From: Nocardioides ganghwensis
GTDB taxonomy: Bacteria > Actinomycetota > Actinomycetes > Propionibacteriales > Nocardioidaceae
Reading direction: 5' to 3'
Length of the DNA: 64,000 nucleotides
NCBI RefSeq assembly: GCF_014779655.1
Contig: NZ_JACXYX010000007.1
Coordinates: 62,001-126,000 of the forward strand
The notes beneath the pieces were generated by a model. The model was not told where the DNA came from, made no database searches, and saw only the letters and a program-made list of their open reading frames with translations. Shown piece by piece: positions 17,761 to 26,983 of the stretch. A program made the position numbers and the translations under genes. The number at the start of each line of letters is the position of its first letter. The first letter of the stretch is position 1.

Positions 17761-17816
17761 GAGCACATGGTGCCACCGCCCCGATCCGTTCGCCGACTCG
17801 GCGACGTCCGGACGCG

Positions 17817-17850
17817 CGAAGAGGCCGGACCTCACGGTCCGGCCTCTTCG
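17817..17850. terminator. Hairpin behind tRNA-Ala
   Basis: A perfect 15-bp inverted repeat (17817-17831 with 17836-17850) has a TCAC loop. It begins two bases beyond the encoded CCA of the tRNA. There is no long U-run, which is usual for actinobacterial terminators. Confidence 0.7.
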
Positions 17851-17851
17851 T

Positions 17852-17927
17852 TGGTGGAGCTGAGGGGACTCGAACCCCTGACCCTCTGCATGCCATGCAG
17901 ATGCGCTACCAGCTGCGCCACAGCCCC
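17852..17927 (-). tRNA. tRNA-Ala (anticodon GGC)
   Basis: On the minus strand the acceptor stem GGGGCTG pairs with CAGCTCC and includes the G3-U70 pair that identifies alanine tRNA. The anticodon stem TCTGC/GCAGA encloses ATGGCAT, giving anticodon GGC, which reads GCC. The T arm is CAGGGGTTCGAACCCCT. The 3' CCA is encoded (17852-17854). Confidence 0.97.
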
Positions 17928-17938
17928 AACAGCCGAGA

Positions 17939-17968
17939 ACATTAGCGGACGGTTCCGCGAGGGTGAAA
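17939..17968 (-). promoter_or_regulatory. Candidate tRNA-Ala promoter
   Basis: On the minus strand TTTCAC (17963-17968) and TAATGT (17939-17944) are 18 bases apart. The -10 lies about 12 bases before the mature tRNA 5' end. Confidence 0.5.
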
Positions 17969-17991
17969 TCGGGGTCCCCCTCCACGCGGGA

Positions 17992-18474
17992 TCAGGTGAT
18001 CCAGCGCCACAGGAGCCAGATCCCGAGCACCGTGGCGGCGACCCCGGCGAGGAGCGGGACCACCATGAGCGCCACCGCGCCGGCGACGTACGCCGGGCTC
18101 GGGGGCTCGCGCAACGGCTCGCGCTCGACCTCGCGGAGGAGCAGCCGGAGGTTCTTGCGGTTGGCGCGATGGGCGACGTCGAGGAGGTCCCCGACACCGG
18201 GCACGAGTCCCAGGACCGCGTCGAGGAGAAGGTTCAGCCCCATCCGGGCGAGCACGACCATCGGCACACGGGCGCGTACGGCGTCGCGGACGATCACGCT
18301 CGACAGGGCGCTGCCCACGAGGTCGCCGATGCCCGGGACCAGGCCGATCACGGCGTCGAGGCCGATCCCGATGCGGGTGCCGGGCACGGTCACCGCGTCG
18401 TCCATGACCCGGGCGACCTGCCGGCTCAGGGCGACGTCGACCTCACGCGCGCGCTCGCCCGCCGAGCGCCTCAC
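17992..18474 (-). CDS. DUF4112 domain-containing membrane protein
   Basis: The product has 160 residues. The DUF4112 core is visible: DDAVTVPGTRIGIGLDAVIGLVPGIGDLVG, then LNLLLDAVLGLVPGVGDLLDVAHRANRKN, a duplicated glycine-rich membrane motif. A C-terminal hydrophobic segment (VAGAVALMVVPLLAGVAATVLGIWLLW) follows. Function is unknown. GTG 18474 overlaps the stop of the phosphatase gene (GTGA), so it is the last gene of the proA/nadD-side cluster and is translationally coupled. Confidence 0.85.
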   Translation of the reverse strand: MRRSAGERAREVDVALSRQVARVMDDAVTVPGTRIGIGLDAVIGLVPGIGDLVGSALSSVIVRDAVRARVPMVVLARMGLNLLLDAVLGLVPGVGDLLDVAHRANRKNLRLLLREVEREPLREPPSPAYVAGAVALMVVPLLAGVAATVLGIWLLWRWIT

Positions 18475-19100
18475 GGGGTCGCGACCCGGTTCCAGGCCGT
18501 CAGCCGCCAGCGCTCGGTCCCACCTGTCCAGAAGGACGCGGAGTGCTCGAGCTCGACCCACCCGCAGTTGGCGAGGCCGCCGAGCGCCTCGCCCGGTCCG
18601 TCGCCCCAGCCGAGGAAGGCGGACACGGCGACGCGCAGCGCGGCACCGTGCGAGACCACCAGGCCGGTCTCACCGTCCCCGAGCGAGTCGGCGTACGTCG
18701 TGAGGGCCGGGAGGAACCGCGCGAGCACGTCCTCGTCGGTCTCGCGCCCGGGGATGCCGGCGATCTCGCCCGCCAGCAGGGCGGCGTACTCGTCGGGGAA
18801 GGCGGCGGCGTACTCGTCCGTGGTCAGGCCCGTGCGGTTCGCGCCCACGTCGAACTCCCGCAGGCGGGCGTCGAGGGCCGGCTCGAGTCCGCACTCGGCG
18901 GCGACGGCCTCGGCCGTGGCCGAGGCCCGCGCCAGGTCCGAGGACCAGACCGACACCGGCGCCATGGCGGCCAGGAGGGGCGCGACCTCCTTGGCCTGCG
19001 CCAGGCCGACGTCGTCCAGCGGCACGTCGGCGTGCCCCTGGGCGCGACCGGCGTCGTTCCAGGCGGTCCGCCCGTGACGGAGGAGGACCAGGCGCCTCAC
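18471..19100 (-). CDS. gpgP: Histidine phosphatase family protein, probably glucosyl-3-phosphoglycerate phosphatase
   Basis: The product has 209 residues. It begins [15 protein letters not shown], the RHG motif that holds the phosphorylated His. The second catalytic His is in VVSHGAALR, with Arg and Glu in the usual places. In mycobacteria the phosphatase GpgP lies next to rsfS and nadD, in the same order and with the same spacing. It acts in synthesis of glucosylglycerate and methylglucose lipopolysaccharide. That synteny, not any specific motif, is why the name is suggested; other broad-specificity phosphatases look similar. The GTG start overlaps the rsfS stop (GTGA). Confidence 0.8.
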   Translation of the reverse strand: MRRLVLLRHGRTAWNDAGRAQGHADVPLDDVGLAQAKEVAPLLAAMAPVSVWSSDLARASATAEAVAAECGLEPALDARLREFDVGANRTGLTTDEYAAAFPDEYAALLAGEIAGIPGRETDEDVLARFLPALTTYADSLGDGETGLVVSHGAALRVAVSAFLGWGDGPGEALGGLANCGWVELEHSASFWTGGTERWRLTAWNRVATP

Positions 19101-19456
19101 GTGAGGGTCAGCGGGATGAGCGGGCAGTCGCTCCAGAGGCGCTCGAGGGCGTAGAACGAGCGCTCCTCCTCGTGCTGGACGTGCACCACGATCTCGCCGT
19201 AGTCGAGGAGGACCCAGCGGCCCTCCTTGTGGCCCTCGCGCCGGATCGGCTTCGCGCCGGACTCGCGGAGCTTGTCCTCCACCTCGTCGACGATCGCGCC
19301 GACGGCCCGCTCGTTGCTCGCGCTGGCCAGCACGAACGCGTCGGTGATCGCTAGCTGGTCGCTCACGTCGAAGGCCAGGACCTGGTCAGCCTTCTTGTCG
19401 TGCGCGGCCTGGGCCGCGACGGCGACGAGCTCGAGGGCGTGGTCGGTGGCAGTCAT
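19097..19456 (-). CDS. rsfS: Ribosome silencing factor RsfS
   Basis: The product has 119 residues, normal for RsfS (Iojap/RsfA). The conserved segments are [28 protein letters not shown] and [30 protein letters not shown]. RsfS binds ribosomal protein L14 on the large subunit and blocks subunit joining when nutrients are scarce. ATG 19456 overlaps the nadD stop (ATGA), and its own stop overlaps the phosphatase start, so the three are translated as a chain. The longer frame to 19999 is an out-of-frame reading of nadD. Confidence 0.96.
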   Translation of the reverse strand: MTATDHALELVAVAAQAAHDKKADQVLAFDVSDQLAITDAFVLASASNERAVGAIVDEVEDKLRESGAKPIRREGHKEGRWVLLDYGEIVVHVQHEEERSFYALERLWSDCPLIPLTLT

Positions 19457-20097
19457 GCGGTGTCCTTGCTGGTCGTGGTGCTGGTGGCGGGTGCCGTGTA
19501 GAGGCGGTGCTTGGCGATGTACTGCACCACACCGTCCGGCACGAGGTACCAGACGGGCTCCCCTCGACGCTTGCGCTCGCGGCAGTCGGTGGAGGAGATC
19601 GCGAGGGCCGGGATCTCGACCATGGTGACCCGGTCGGACGGGATCCGGGCGAGCGCCTCGGGGTCCATCTCGTAGCCCGGCCGGGTGCAGCCGACGAAGT
19701 TCGCGAGATCGAAGAGCTCCTCGGCGTCGCGCCACGTGAAGATGTCGGCCAGAGCGTCGGCGCCGGTGATGAAGAACAGGTCCGCGTCGGGCATCTCGGC
19801 CCTGAGGTCGCGCAGCGTGTCGATGGTGTAGGTCCTGCCCGCGCGGTCGATGTCGACCCGGGAGACGTTGAAGCGCGGGTTGGCGGCCGTGGCCACCACC
19901 GTCATCAGGTAGCGGTGCTCGGCCGGGGTGACCGTGCGGTCGCTCTTCTGCCAGGGGTCGCCGGTGGGCACGAAGACGACCTCGTCGAGGTCGAACCACG
20001 CCTGCACCTCGGACGCGGCGACGAGGTGGCCGTGGTGGATGGGGTCGAACGTGCCGCCCATCACCCCGACGCGACGCCGTGCCCCAGGAGTCGCCAC
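19453..20097 (-). CDS. nadD: Nicotinate-nucleotide adenylyltransferase
   Basis: The product has 214 residues. The nucleotidyltransferase motif [12 protein letters not shown] is at 14-25, and [13 protein letters not shown] near residue 168 is the C-terminal ISSTxxR motif. NadD makes nicotinate adenine dinucleotide from nicotinate mononucleotide and ATP in NAD synthesis. The GTG start lies four bases after the stop of a 48-residue membrane protein gene, so it is part of the same message. A Thr/Ser-rich tail ([13 protein letters not shown]) follows the conserved domain. Confidence 0.96.
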   Translation of the reverse strand: MATPGARRRVGVMGGTFDPIHHGHLVAASEVQAWFDLDEVVFVPTGDPWQKSDRTVTPAEHRYLMTVVATAANPRFNVSRVDIDRAGRTYTIDTLRDLRAEMPDADLFFITGADALADIFTWRDAEELFDLANFVGCTRPGYEMDPEALARIPSDRVTMVEIPALAISSTDCRERKRRGEPVWYLVPDGVVQYIAKHRLYTAPATSTTTSKDTA

Positions 20098-20101
20098 CGG
20101 A

Positions 20102-20248
20102 TCAGCTGTGTTCGCGACCGCCGCCGAAGGAGACCACGGCCAGGAGCAGCACCATGAGGAGGACCAGGGTCACGGCGCCGATGACGTAGGGGTGGACGGC
20201 GGGCTCGCTCTCGGCCTCGGCGGCAAGCGTGATGACGGTGCTCAGCAT
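20102..20248 (-). CDS. Small single-pass membrane protein (48 aa)
   Basis: The minus strand from ATG 20248 encodes [18 protein letters not shown], then [21 protein letters not shown] and a short tail SFGGGREHS. This gives one transmembrane helix with a small cytoplasmic end. A TAGGGT hexamer (20255-20260) six bases before the ATG indicates a leaderless promoter. The stop lies four bases before nadD. Small hydrophobic ORFs in this position are common in actinobacteria, but I know no function. It probably heads the nadD-rsfS-phosphatase-DUF4112 transcript. Confidence 0.75.
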   Translation of the reverse strand: MLSTVITLAAEAESEPAVHPYVIGAVTLVLLMVLLLAVVSFGGGREHS

Positions 20249-20266
20249 GGGCTCACCCTACCGGCA

Positions 20267-21517
20267 TCACCGTACGTGGCCCTCGCCGACCACGACGTAC
20301 TTGCTCGACGTCATCTCCGGGAGCCCCATCGGACCGCGGGCGTGCAGCTTCTGGGTGGAGATGCCGATCTCGGCCCCGAAGCCGAACTCAGCCCCGTCGG
20401 TGAAGCGCGTGGACGCGTTCACCATCACGGCGGCGGAGTCGACCGCGGCGACGAAGCGACGGATCGTGCCCTGGTCGCGGGCCACGATCGCCTCGGTGTG
20501 GCCCGAGGAGAACCGACGGATGTGCTCGATCGCGCCCTCGACGTCGGCGACGACCGCGGCGGAGATCTCCAGTCCGAGGAACTCCGCGGCGTGGTCGTCG
20601 TCGGTGACCGGGACGACGTCGTCGTACTCCGCGAACGCAGGGTCACCGTGCACGAGCACGCCGGCCTGCTGCAGCGCCTCCACCACGAGCGGCAGGAACT
20701 CGTCGGCGACGTCCTCGTGCACCAGCAGCGACTCGGCCGCGTTGCAGACGCTGGTGCGGTGGGTCTTGGAGTTCATCACGATGGCCAGCGCCTGCTCGAG
20801 GTCGGCCGAGGCGTCGACGTAGACGTGGCAGTTGCCGACGCCGGTCTCGATCACCGGCACGGTCGACTCCTCGACCACGCTGCGGATCAGCCCGGCACCG
20901 CCGCGCGGGATCAGCACGTCGACGAGCCCGCGCGCCCGCATCAGCGCCTTCACCGAGTCGTGGGTCTCGCCGGGCACCAGCTGGACGGCGTCCTCGGGCA
21001 GGCCGCTGCCGGCGAGCGCGCCGCGCATCGCCGCGACGATCGCCGCGTTGCTCGACCGGGCGCTCGACGAGCCGCGCAGCAGCACCGCGTTGCCGGACTT
21101 GAGGCAGATCCCGGCGGCGTCGGCGGTCACGTTGGGGCGGGCTTCGTAGATCATCCCGACCACCCCGAACGGCACACGCACCTGGCGCAGCTCGAGACCG
21201 TTGGCCAAGGTGCTGCCGCGCAGCACCTCGCCCACCGGGTCGGGCAGCGCGGCGACGTCGCGCAGCCCCTGGGCCATCGCCTCGAGCCGGCCCTGGTCCA
21301 GGCGCAGCCGGTCGACGATGTTGGCGGGGGTGCCGCCGGCCTCGGCCCGGGCGACGTCCTCGGCGTTGGCTGCCAGGACCTCCTCGGCGCTCGCCACGAG
21401 GGCCTCGGCCATCGCGTGGAGCGCAGCGTCCTTGGTCGCCCGGGTGGCCGTGGCCAGCTCGTGGCTGGCGGTGCGGGCGCGCAGGGCCACCTGCCGAACG
21501 GCTTCCTCGCTGCTCAT
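20267..21517 (-). CDS. proA: Glutamate-5-semialdehyde dehydrogenase (gamma-glutamyl phosphate reductase)
   Basis: The product has 416 residues, the usual ProA length. Conserved parts are [62 protein letters not shown] with the catalytic Cys, and [22 protein letters not shown]. ProA reduces gamma-glutamyl phosphate with NADPH in proline synthesis. TACGCT (21525-21530) lies seven bases before the ATG, so the gene has its own leaderless promoter. No proB is seen in the window. The frame continues further upstream but is not conserved there. Confidence 0.96.
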   Translation of the reverse strand: MSSEEAVRQVALRARTASHELATATRATKDAALHAMAEALVASAEEVLAANAEDVARAEAGGTPANIVDRLRLDQGRLEAMAQGLRDVAALPDPVGEVLRGSTLANGLELRQVRVPFGVVGMIYEARPNVTADAAGICLKSGNAVLLRGSSSARSSNAAIVAAMRGALAGSGLPEDAVQLVPGETHDSVKALMRARGLVDVLIPRGGAGLIRSVVEESTVPVIETGVGNCHVYVDASADLEQALAIVMNSKTHRTSVCNAAESLLVHEDVADEFLPLVVEALQQAGVLVHGDPAFAEYDDVVPVTDDDHAAEFLGLEISAAVVADVEGAIEHIRRFSSGHTEAIVARDQGTIRRFVAAVDSAAVMVNASTRFTDGAEFGFGAEIGISTQKLHARGPMGLPEMTSSKYVVVGEGHVR

Positions 21518-21592
21518 GGGACCGAGCGTAGGCCGAGCCGACGCCTCCGCGGTCGCCGTCTCGTATCGCAGGGCGGCGCCGGTGGAGACGCA

Positions 21593-21626
21593 CAGTGGCC
21601 CGGCAGGAAGACCTGCCGGGCCACTG
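21593..21626. terminator. Terminator behind etfA
   Basis: A perfect 15-bp stem (21593-21607 with 21612-21626) has the loop AAGA. It lies 18 bases beyond the etfA stop, before proA. There is no U-run. Confidence 0.75.
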
Positions 21627-21644
21627 GACGAGGAGCTGCGCTGG

Positions 21645-22610
21645 TCAGCCCTTGCGCTCGGTGATCTTCTCGGTGGCGGCGGGCAGGACGGTGTGGAGGT
21701 CGCCCACGACACCGAAGTCGACGAGCTCGAAGATCGGGGCCTCCGGGTCCTTGTTGACCGCGACGATCGTCTTCGAGGTCTGCATGCCGGCGCGGTGCTG
21801 GATCGCACCCGAGATGCCGTTGGCGACGTAGAGCTGCGGCGAGACCGTCTTGCCGGTCTGGCCGACCTGGAAGGCGTGCGGCATCCAGCCAGAGTCGACC
21901 GCGGCACGCGAGGCACCGACGGCCGCCCCGAGGGAGTCGGCGAAGCCCTCGACGGGCTCGAAGTTGCCGCCGGTGCCACGACCACCGGAGACCACGATCG
22001 CGGCCTCGGTCAGCTCGGGACGACCGGTGGACTGGCGCGGCTGGGTGGCCACGATCTGCGCGCCCTTGGCCGCATCCGACACGGTCACCGCGACCGCCTC
22101 GACCGCACCGGCACCCTCGGCCTCCTCGGGGGCGGCCGAGTTGGGCTTGACCGTGATGATCGGCGTCCCGGTGGTGACCTTGGCCTGCACGGTGTAGTTG
22201 CCGGCGAACACGCTCTGCGTGGTCACGGCGCCCCCGTCGGGCCCAGCGGCGACGTCGACGGCGTCGGTGATCAGGCCCGAGCCCAGCTTGATCGCCAGGC
22301 GACCGGCGACCTCCTTGTTCTCGAACGTCGACGGCAGCAGGATCGCAGCCGGGCTGCTCTTCTCGGCCAGCTGCTGCAGGGCCTCGGCCTTCGGCGCGAC
22401 GAGGAAGCCCTTGATCTGGGCGTCGTCGACGACGTAGACCTTCGCCGCGCCGTACTTCTTGACCTTCTCGGCCACGGCGTCGCCCTGGTCGGGCGAACCG
22501 AAGAACACCGCGGACGGCTCGCCGAGGCGACGCGCGAGGGTCAGCAGCTCGTAGGTCGGCTTCTTGACCTCGCCGTCGGCGTGGTCGATGACAACAAGAA
22601 CCTCAGACAT
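21645..22610 (-). CDS. etfA: Electron transfer flavoprotein subunit alpha
   Basis: The product has 321 residues. The C-terminal FAD domain shows [64 protein letters not shown] and [22 protein letters not shown], the standard ETF-alpha pattern. With EtfB it carries electrons from acyl-CoA dehydrogenases to the respiratory chain. It follows etfB by 13 bases in the same operon and ends at a 15-bp hairpin. Confidence 0.96.
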   Translation of the reverse strand: MSEVLVVIDHADGEVKKPTYELLTLARRLGEPSAVFFGSPDQGDAVAEKVKKYGAAKVYVVDDAQIKGFLVAPKAEALQQLAEKSSPAAILLPSTFENKEVAGRLAIKLGSGLITDAVDVAAGPDGGAVTTQSVFAGNYTVQAKVTTGTPIITVKPNSAAPEEAEGAGAVEAVAVTVSDAAKGAQIVATQPRQSTGRPELTEAAIVVSGGRGTGGNFEPVEGFADSLGAAVGASRAAVDSGWMPHAFQVGQTGKTVSPQLYVANGISGAIQHRAGMQTSKTIVAVNKDPEAPIFELVDFGVVGDLHTVLPAATEKITERKG

Positions 22611-22623
22611 CTCTGGCTGCTCC

Positions 22624-23424
22624 TCAGATGAACTTCTTGGACGCGAGGAACTCGACCAGCGCGCCAGCGCCCGAGCCGTCCTCGTCGGTGACGACCTCGC
22701 CGGCCGTACGGGGCGGGCGGGCCGTGGTGTCCTCGACCTGCGTGTAGGCCACCGACAGGCCGACCTGGTCGGCGTCGAGGCCGAGGTCGGTCAGCGACCA
22801 CGTCTCCAGCGGCTTCTTCTTCGCCGCCATGATGCCCTTGAAGGACGGGTAGCGGGCCTCGCCGGACTGGTCGGTCACGCTGAGCACGATCGGCAGCGTC
22901 GCGCCGATGACCTCGGTCGAGCCCTCGTTGTCGCGCTTGATGCGGACCTGGTCGCCCTGGGACTCCACGACCGACGCGAGCGTCACCTGTGGCATGCCGA
23001 GGCGCTCGGCCAGCATCGCGGGGACCACGGAGCCGGAGGCGTCGGTCGAGGCCATGCCGCAGACCACGAGGTCGGCACCGGTGTCGGCCTTGATCTTCTC
23101 GATCGCCTTGGCCAGCACCAGCGAGGTGCCGAGGTAGTCGGAACCCGCGATGGCGTCGTCGACGACGTGCACACCGGAGTCGGCGCCCATCTGCAGCGCC
23201 TTGCGCACCGCGTCGACCGCCTTCTCCGGGCCCACGGTCAGAGCGGTGACGGTGATCTCCTCACCCTCGCGCTTCTCACGGAACTGCAGGGCCTGCTCCA
23301 CGGCGTACTCGTCGAGCTCGGACAGCAGGCCGTCGACGCCAACGCGGTCGACGGTGAAGTCGTCCTCGAACTTGCGGTCGGCCGTGGCGTCCGGCACGTA
23401 CTTCACACAGACAACAATGTTCAT
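22624..23424 (-). CDS. etfB: Electron transfer flavoprotein subunit beta
   Basis: The product has 266 residues. It begins MNIVVCVKYVPD, and contains LSELDEYAVEQALQFRE, DLVVCGMASTDASGSVVPAMLAERLGMPQ and FKGIMAAKKKPLETW, all typical of ETF-beta with its AMP-binding site. It is the first gene of etfBA. A perfect 13-bp palindrome lies about 100 bases upstream (23524-23536) and may be the operator. The enoyl-CoA hydratase gene in the same direction upstream fits a role in fatty-acid or branched-chain oxidation. Confidence 0.96.
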   Translation of the reverse strand: MNIVVCVKYVPDATADRKFEDDFTVDRVGVDGLLSELDEYAVEQALQFREKREGEEITVTALTVGPEKAVDAVRKALQMGADSGVHVVDDAIAGSDYLGTSLVLAKAIEKIKADTGADLVVCGMASTDASGSVVPAMLAERLGMPQVTLASVVESQGDQVRIKRDNEGSTEVIGATLPIVLSVTDQSGEARYPSFKGIMAAKKKPLETWSLTDLGLDADQVGLSVAYTQVEDTTARPPRTAGEVVTDEDGSGAGALVEFLASKKFI

Positions 23425-23523
23425 GGTGTGTGGCCTCGCGGCCCCTCCTGTGCAATCGGATGTGCTCGTGAGGTTACTAGCCGGTCATCGCCGATCGGAA
23501 TGGCGATCCGGGTGTGGTCGCTC

Positions 23524-23536
23524 ACAGTGACACTGT
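23524..23536. promoter_or_regulatory. Palindrome upstream of etfBA
   Basis: ACAGTGACACTGT is a perfect inverted repeat of six bases around one central base. It lies in the 139-base gap between etfB and the small membrane protein gene. Size and symmetry fit a repressor operator, but no regulator gene is adjacent. Confidence 0.4.
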
Positions 23537-23563
23537 CACGGTCAGGTCACGGTCGGCGTCCGG

Positions 23564-23866
23564 TCAGGGCTTGACGATGCGGTCCAGGACCCGGCCCACG
23601 ACGAGCCACGCGATGGCCCCGAGGCCCCAGTTGAACAGCGCGTTCTTGACCTGGGCCCCGTCACCGCGGAACTGCTTGATGCCGTCCTGGCGGGAGAAGA
23701 CCCCGACGTCGACGTAGTCGGCGGCCCGCAGGACGAAGTCGACCAGCGCGTTGGACGTGTTGGCGTCCAGGGCGATCAGCAGCGCGCCGACCGCCAGCAC
23801 CAGCGCGCAGAGCGCGCACACCAGCCAGATCAGCTGCGCCAGCCTCGCCCGGATCTTCGTTGCCAC
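23564..23866 (-). CDS. Hypothetical membrane protein (100 aa)
   Basis: The product has 100 residues. One long hydrophobic stretch (LIWLVCALCALVLAVGALLIAL) and a second near the C-terminus (WGLGAIAWLVVGRVLDRIV) suggest two membrane helices around a polar loop (DANTSNALVDFVLRAADYVDVGVFSRQDG). I do not recognise the family, though similar short proteins occur in actinobacteria. GTG 23866 is preceded by GGGAG about nine bases upstream. It lies between the enoyl-CoA hydratase and etfB genes in the same direction. Confidence 0.7.
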   Translation of the reverse strand: MATKIRARLAQLIWLVCALCALVLAVGALLIALDANTSNALVDFVLRAADYVDVGVFSRQDGIKQFRGDGAQVKNALFNWGLGAIAWLVVGRVLDRIVKP

Positions 23867-23885
23867 AGTCGTCGTCTCCCTCTGT

Positions 23886-23913
23886 CGTGTCAGGCTCGTC
23901 GTGTCAGGCTCGT
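23886..23913. repeat. Two exact 14-bp tandem repeats
   Basis: CGTGTCAGGCTCGT occurs twice in direct contact (23886-23899 and 23900-23913). Degenerate copies run on to about 23940. The array fills the gap between the enoyl-CoA hydratase stop and the next gene on the minus strand. Confidence 0.6.
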
Positions 23914-23941
23914 TGTGTCGGCGCTCGTCCCGTGGTGTCGC

Positions 23942-24718
23942 TCATCGACCCACGAAGGTCGCCTTGCCCGGTCCGTTCTCAACGAACGAGGTGATGCCGC
24001 GGGTACGGTCCTCCGTCGCGAAGACACCGGCGAACTGCTGCCGCTCGATCTCCAAGCCCGTGTCGAGGTCGACCTCGCTGCCCCGGTCGATGCACTCCTT
24101 GGCGGCCCGGACCGCGAGGGCGGCGGCCCCGCTGAACTGCGCGGCCCACGCCACGGACTCCTCCAGGACCTTGTCGGCCGGGACGACCCGGTCCACCAGG
24201 CCGATGCGCAGGGCCTCGTCGGCCTTGACGAAGCGGCCGGTGAAGATGATGTCCTTCGCCCGGGAGGCGCCGACCAGGCGCGCGAGGCGCTGGGTGCCGC
24301 CGGCCCCGGGGATGATGCCGAGGAGCACCTCGGGCTGGCCGAGGACGGCGTCCTCGGCGGCGAAGCGCAGGTCGGCGGCCAGGGCGAGCTCGCAGCCGCC
24401 GCCCAGGGCGTACCCGTTGACGGCGGCGACCACCGGCTTCGGGATGCGCGCGACCGCGGTGGTGGCGGAGCTGACCGACGCGGAGACCTTCACCATGTCG
24501 GAGTAGCTCAGGTCCGCCATCTCCTTGACGTCGTTGCCGGCCGCGAAGACCCGCTCGCCGCCCCACAGGACCACGGCGCGGACGTCGTCGCGCTCGGTGA
24601 GCTCGGCGGCCGCCTCGCGCAGGTCGGCCTGGACCTGCACGCTGATCGCGTTCATCTTCGGGCGGTCCAGCCGCAGGACGGCGACGCCGTCGGTCACGTC
24701 GATCGAGACGAACTCCAT
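23942..24718 (-). CDS. Enoyl-CoA hydratase/isomerase family protein
   Basis: The product has 258 residues of crotonase fold. The oxyanion-hole segments FAAGNDVKEMA and NGYALGGGCELALAADLRFA, and the active-site region GQPEVLLGIIPGAGGTQRLARLVG with both glutamates (about 117 and 137), match true enoyl-CoA hydratases. These add water to trans-2-enoyl-CoA in beta-oxidation. ATG 24718 is preceded by GAGGAG. It lies upstream of etfBA in the same direction, consistent with shared acyl-CoA metabolism, though a 75-base repeat-containing gap and a small gene lie between them. Confidence 0.92.
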   Translation of the reverse strand: MEFVSIDVTDGVAVLRLDRPKMNAISVQVQADLREAAAELTERDDVRAVVLWGGERVFAAGNDVKEMADLSYSDMVKVSASVSSATTAVARIPKPVVAAVNGYALGGGCELALAADLRFAAEDAVLGQPEVLLGIIPGAGGTQRLARLVGASRAKDIIFTGRFVKADEALRIGLVDRVVPADKVLEESVAWAAQFSGAAALAVRAAKECIDRGSEVDLDTGLEIERQQFAGVFATEDRTRGITSFVENGPGKATFVGR

Positions 24719-24788
24719 GGTGGCTCCTCATCGTGGTGCGGTCGCGGGTGCGAGCCGCATTGTGCCGTGCGTGGACGATGCCACCACA

Positions 24789-26975
24789 ATGGCTCGCGTG
24801 ACACCGCCCCCCGAGACGACGACGGTCTGGAACCACGACGGCGAGACGATGACCGTCTGGCCGGGACGCAACTACCCCCTGGGCGCCACGTGGTCCTCCG
24901 AGTCGACCAACTTCGCCGTCTACGCTCCCGCCGCCTCCGCGATGTGGGTGTGCCTCTTCGAGGACGACGGCACCGAGGTCCGCCACCGGCTCACCGAGCA
25001 CTCGCTCGGCGTGTGGCACGGCGCCCTTCCGGGCGTCGCCCCCGGCACCCGCTACGGCTACCGGGCCGACGGTCCGTGGGACCCGGAGGCGGGCCTGCGG
25101 TTCAACCCGGCGAAGCTGCTGCTCGACCCCTACGGCAAGGCGGTCTCGGGCGACCTCGTCGTCGACGACGCGATCTTCGGCTACACCAAGGACGACCCCG
25201 AGACGATCAGCGACCTCGACTCCGCGCCGTACGTGCCGCGCAGCGTCGTGGTCTACGACGACTTCCAGTGGGGGCCGGACACCTCGCCGCGCCGCCGGTG
25301 GCGCGACACGGTCATCTACGAGATGCACGTCAAGGGCATGACGATGCTGCACGACCGGGTGCCGGAGGACCTGCGGGGCACGTACGCCGGGCTCGCGACG
25401 CCCGCGGTGACCGACTACCTCAAGGACCTCGGCGTGACGGCGGTCGAGCTGCTGCCGGTGCACCAGTTCTTCTCCGAGCCGGCGCTCGCCGAGCGGGGCC
25501 TGGTCAACTACTGGGGCTACAACTCGCTGTGCTTCTTCGCCCCGCACAACGCCTACGCCGCCTCCGGCGACCGCGGGCAGCAGGTGACCGAGTTCAAGCA
25601 GATGGTCAAGGACTTCCACGCCGCCGGCCTCGAGGTGATCCTCGACGTCGTCTACAACCACACCGCCGAGGCGGGCCCGCTCGGGCCGACGCTGAGCTTC
25701 CGCGGGCTCGACGACCGCGGCTACTACCAGCGCGTGGCTGCCCCGGCGCCCGAGGCGGGCGACGAGCCCGGACCGGTGCGCTACTGGGACGTCACCGGTT
25801 GCGGGAACACCGTCGACTCCACCCACACCCAGAGCCTGCGGATGATCCTCGACTCGCTGCGCTACTGGGTCAGCGAGATGCACGTCGACGGCTTCCGCTT
25901 CGACCTGATGAGCGCGATCACCCGGACGAACCAGGTCGTCGACATGGGCTCGCACCTGCTCACCGCGATCGGGCAGGACCCCGTGCTGCGCCACGTGAAG
26001 CTCATCGCCGAGCCGTGGGACGCCTCGATGGACGGCTACCGGGTGGGCCAGTTCCCGCCGCCCTGGATCGAGTGGAACGACCAGTTCCGCGACACCGTCC
26101 GCGACTTCTGGCGCGGCCACTCCGGCGGCGTGCGCACCGTCGCGACCCGGTTGGCCGGCTCGAGCGACCTGTACGCCGACGACGGCCGCTCGCCCTACGC
26201 GTCGGTCAACTTCATCACCGCCCACGACGGGTTCACCGTGCGCGACCTGGTGTCCTACAACGAGAAGCACAACGAGGCCAACGGCGAGGACAACCGCGAC
26301 GGCACCGACAACAACCGGTCCTGGAACTGCGGCGTCGAGGGCGAGACCGACGACCCGGAGATCATCGCGCTGCGACGCCGCCAGGCCGCCAACCTGATGG
26401 CCACGCTGTGCTTCTCCAGCGGCGTGCCGATGCTGACGGCCGGCGACGAGCGCGGCCGTACGCAGGGCGGCAACAACAACGCCTACGGCCAGGACAACGA
26501 GACCTCGTGGATCGACTGGCGCCCCGACGACGCGTGGCTCGACGTCTACGAGATCACCAAGACGGCCCTGCGCCTGCGCCGCGAGCACCCCGTGCTGCGG
26601 CAGCGGCACTGGTTCGAGGGCCGTCCCACCATCAAGGGCGGGATCAAGGACCTGGTGTGGGTGCACCCCAGCGGCCGCGAGATGACCGTCGAGGACTGGA
26701 ACGACGACGCCATCCGCACGATCGGCATGTTCCTCAACGGGGCTCCGCTGCGCTCCCCCGGGCCGCGCGGCGAGCAGGTCCGCGACCAGTCGTTCATGAT
26801 CTGGCTCAACTCCGGTGCGGACGACGTGGAGCTGGTGCTGCCCGCCAACCAGTGGGTCCACCACGGCGAGGTCGTGCTCTCGACGAACGCCGAGCTCGCG
26901 GTCGGCACGCCGGTCGTCGCCGGCGGGACGCTGGACCTCCAGGCCCGGTCGGTGCTCGTCCTGCGCCAGACCTGA
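24789..26975 (+). CDS. glgX: Glycogen debranching enzyme GlgX
   Basis: The product has 728 residues of GH13: an N-terminal CBM48 domain (NYPLGATWSSESTNFAVYAPAASAMWVCLF), then the (beta/alpha)8 barrel with DVVYNHTAE, the nucleophile Asp372 in GFRFDLMS, the acid Glu in IAEPWDA, and TAHDGFT. The segments NGEDNRDGTDNNRSWNCG and TAGDERGRTQGGNNNAYGQDNE are typical of GlgX/TreX. It hydrolyses alpha-1,6 branches in glycogen trimmed by phosphorylase, whose gene lies 1.2 kb away. ATG 24789 is chosen because CBM48 begins soon after; a GTG three codons later is also possible. The ribosome binding site is weak. Confidence 0.95.
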   Translation: MARVTPPPETTTVWNHDGETMTVWPGRNYPLGATWSSESTNFAVYAPAASAMWVCLFEDDGTEVRHRLTEHSLGVWHGALPGVAPGTRYGYRADGPWDPEAGLRFNPAKLLLDPYGKAVSGDLVVDDAIFGYTKDDPETISDLDSAPYVPRSVVVYDDFQWGPDTSPRRRWRDTVIYEMHVKGMTMLHDRVPEDLRGTYAGLATPAVTDYLKDLGVTAVELLPVHQFFSEPALAERGLVNYWGYNSLCFFAPHNAYAASGDRGQQVTEFKQMVKDFHAAGLEVILDVVYNHTAEAGPLGPTLSFRGLDDRGYYQRVAAPAPEAGDEPGPVRYWDVTGCGNTVDSTHTQSLRMILDSLRYWVSEMHVDGFRFDLMSAITRTNQVVDMGSHLLTAIGQDPVLRHVKLIAEPWDASMDGYRVGQFPPPWIEWNDQFRDTVRDFWRGHSGGVRTVATRLAGSSDLYADDGRSPYASVNFITAHDGFTVRDLVSYNEKHNEANGEDNRDGTDNNRSWNCGVEGETDDPEIIALRRRQAANLMATLCFSSGVPMLTAGDERGRTQGGNNNAYGQDNETSWIDWRPDDAWLDVYEITKTALRLRREHPVLRQRHWFEGRPTIKGGIKDLVWVHPSGREMTVEDWNDDAIRTIGMFLNGAPLRSPGPRGEQVRDQSFMIWLNSGADDVELVLPANQWVHHGEVVLSTNAELAVGTPVVAGGTLDLQARSVLVLRQT

Positions 26976-26983
26976 GCCAGGAC

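Noticed and set aside
16510-17985. Longer start for ornithine aminotransferase at 17985
   Set aside because: The extra 75 codons read through the tRNA-Ala gene and its terminator.
23886-23940. Tandem 14-bp repeats considered as a CRISPR or iteron array
   Set aside because: Only two exact units without spacers, between two ordinary metabolic genes.
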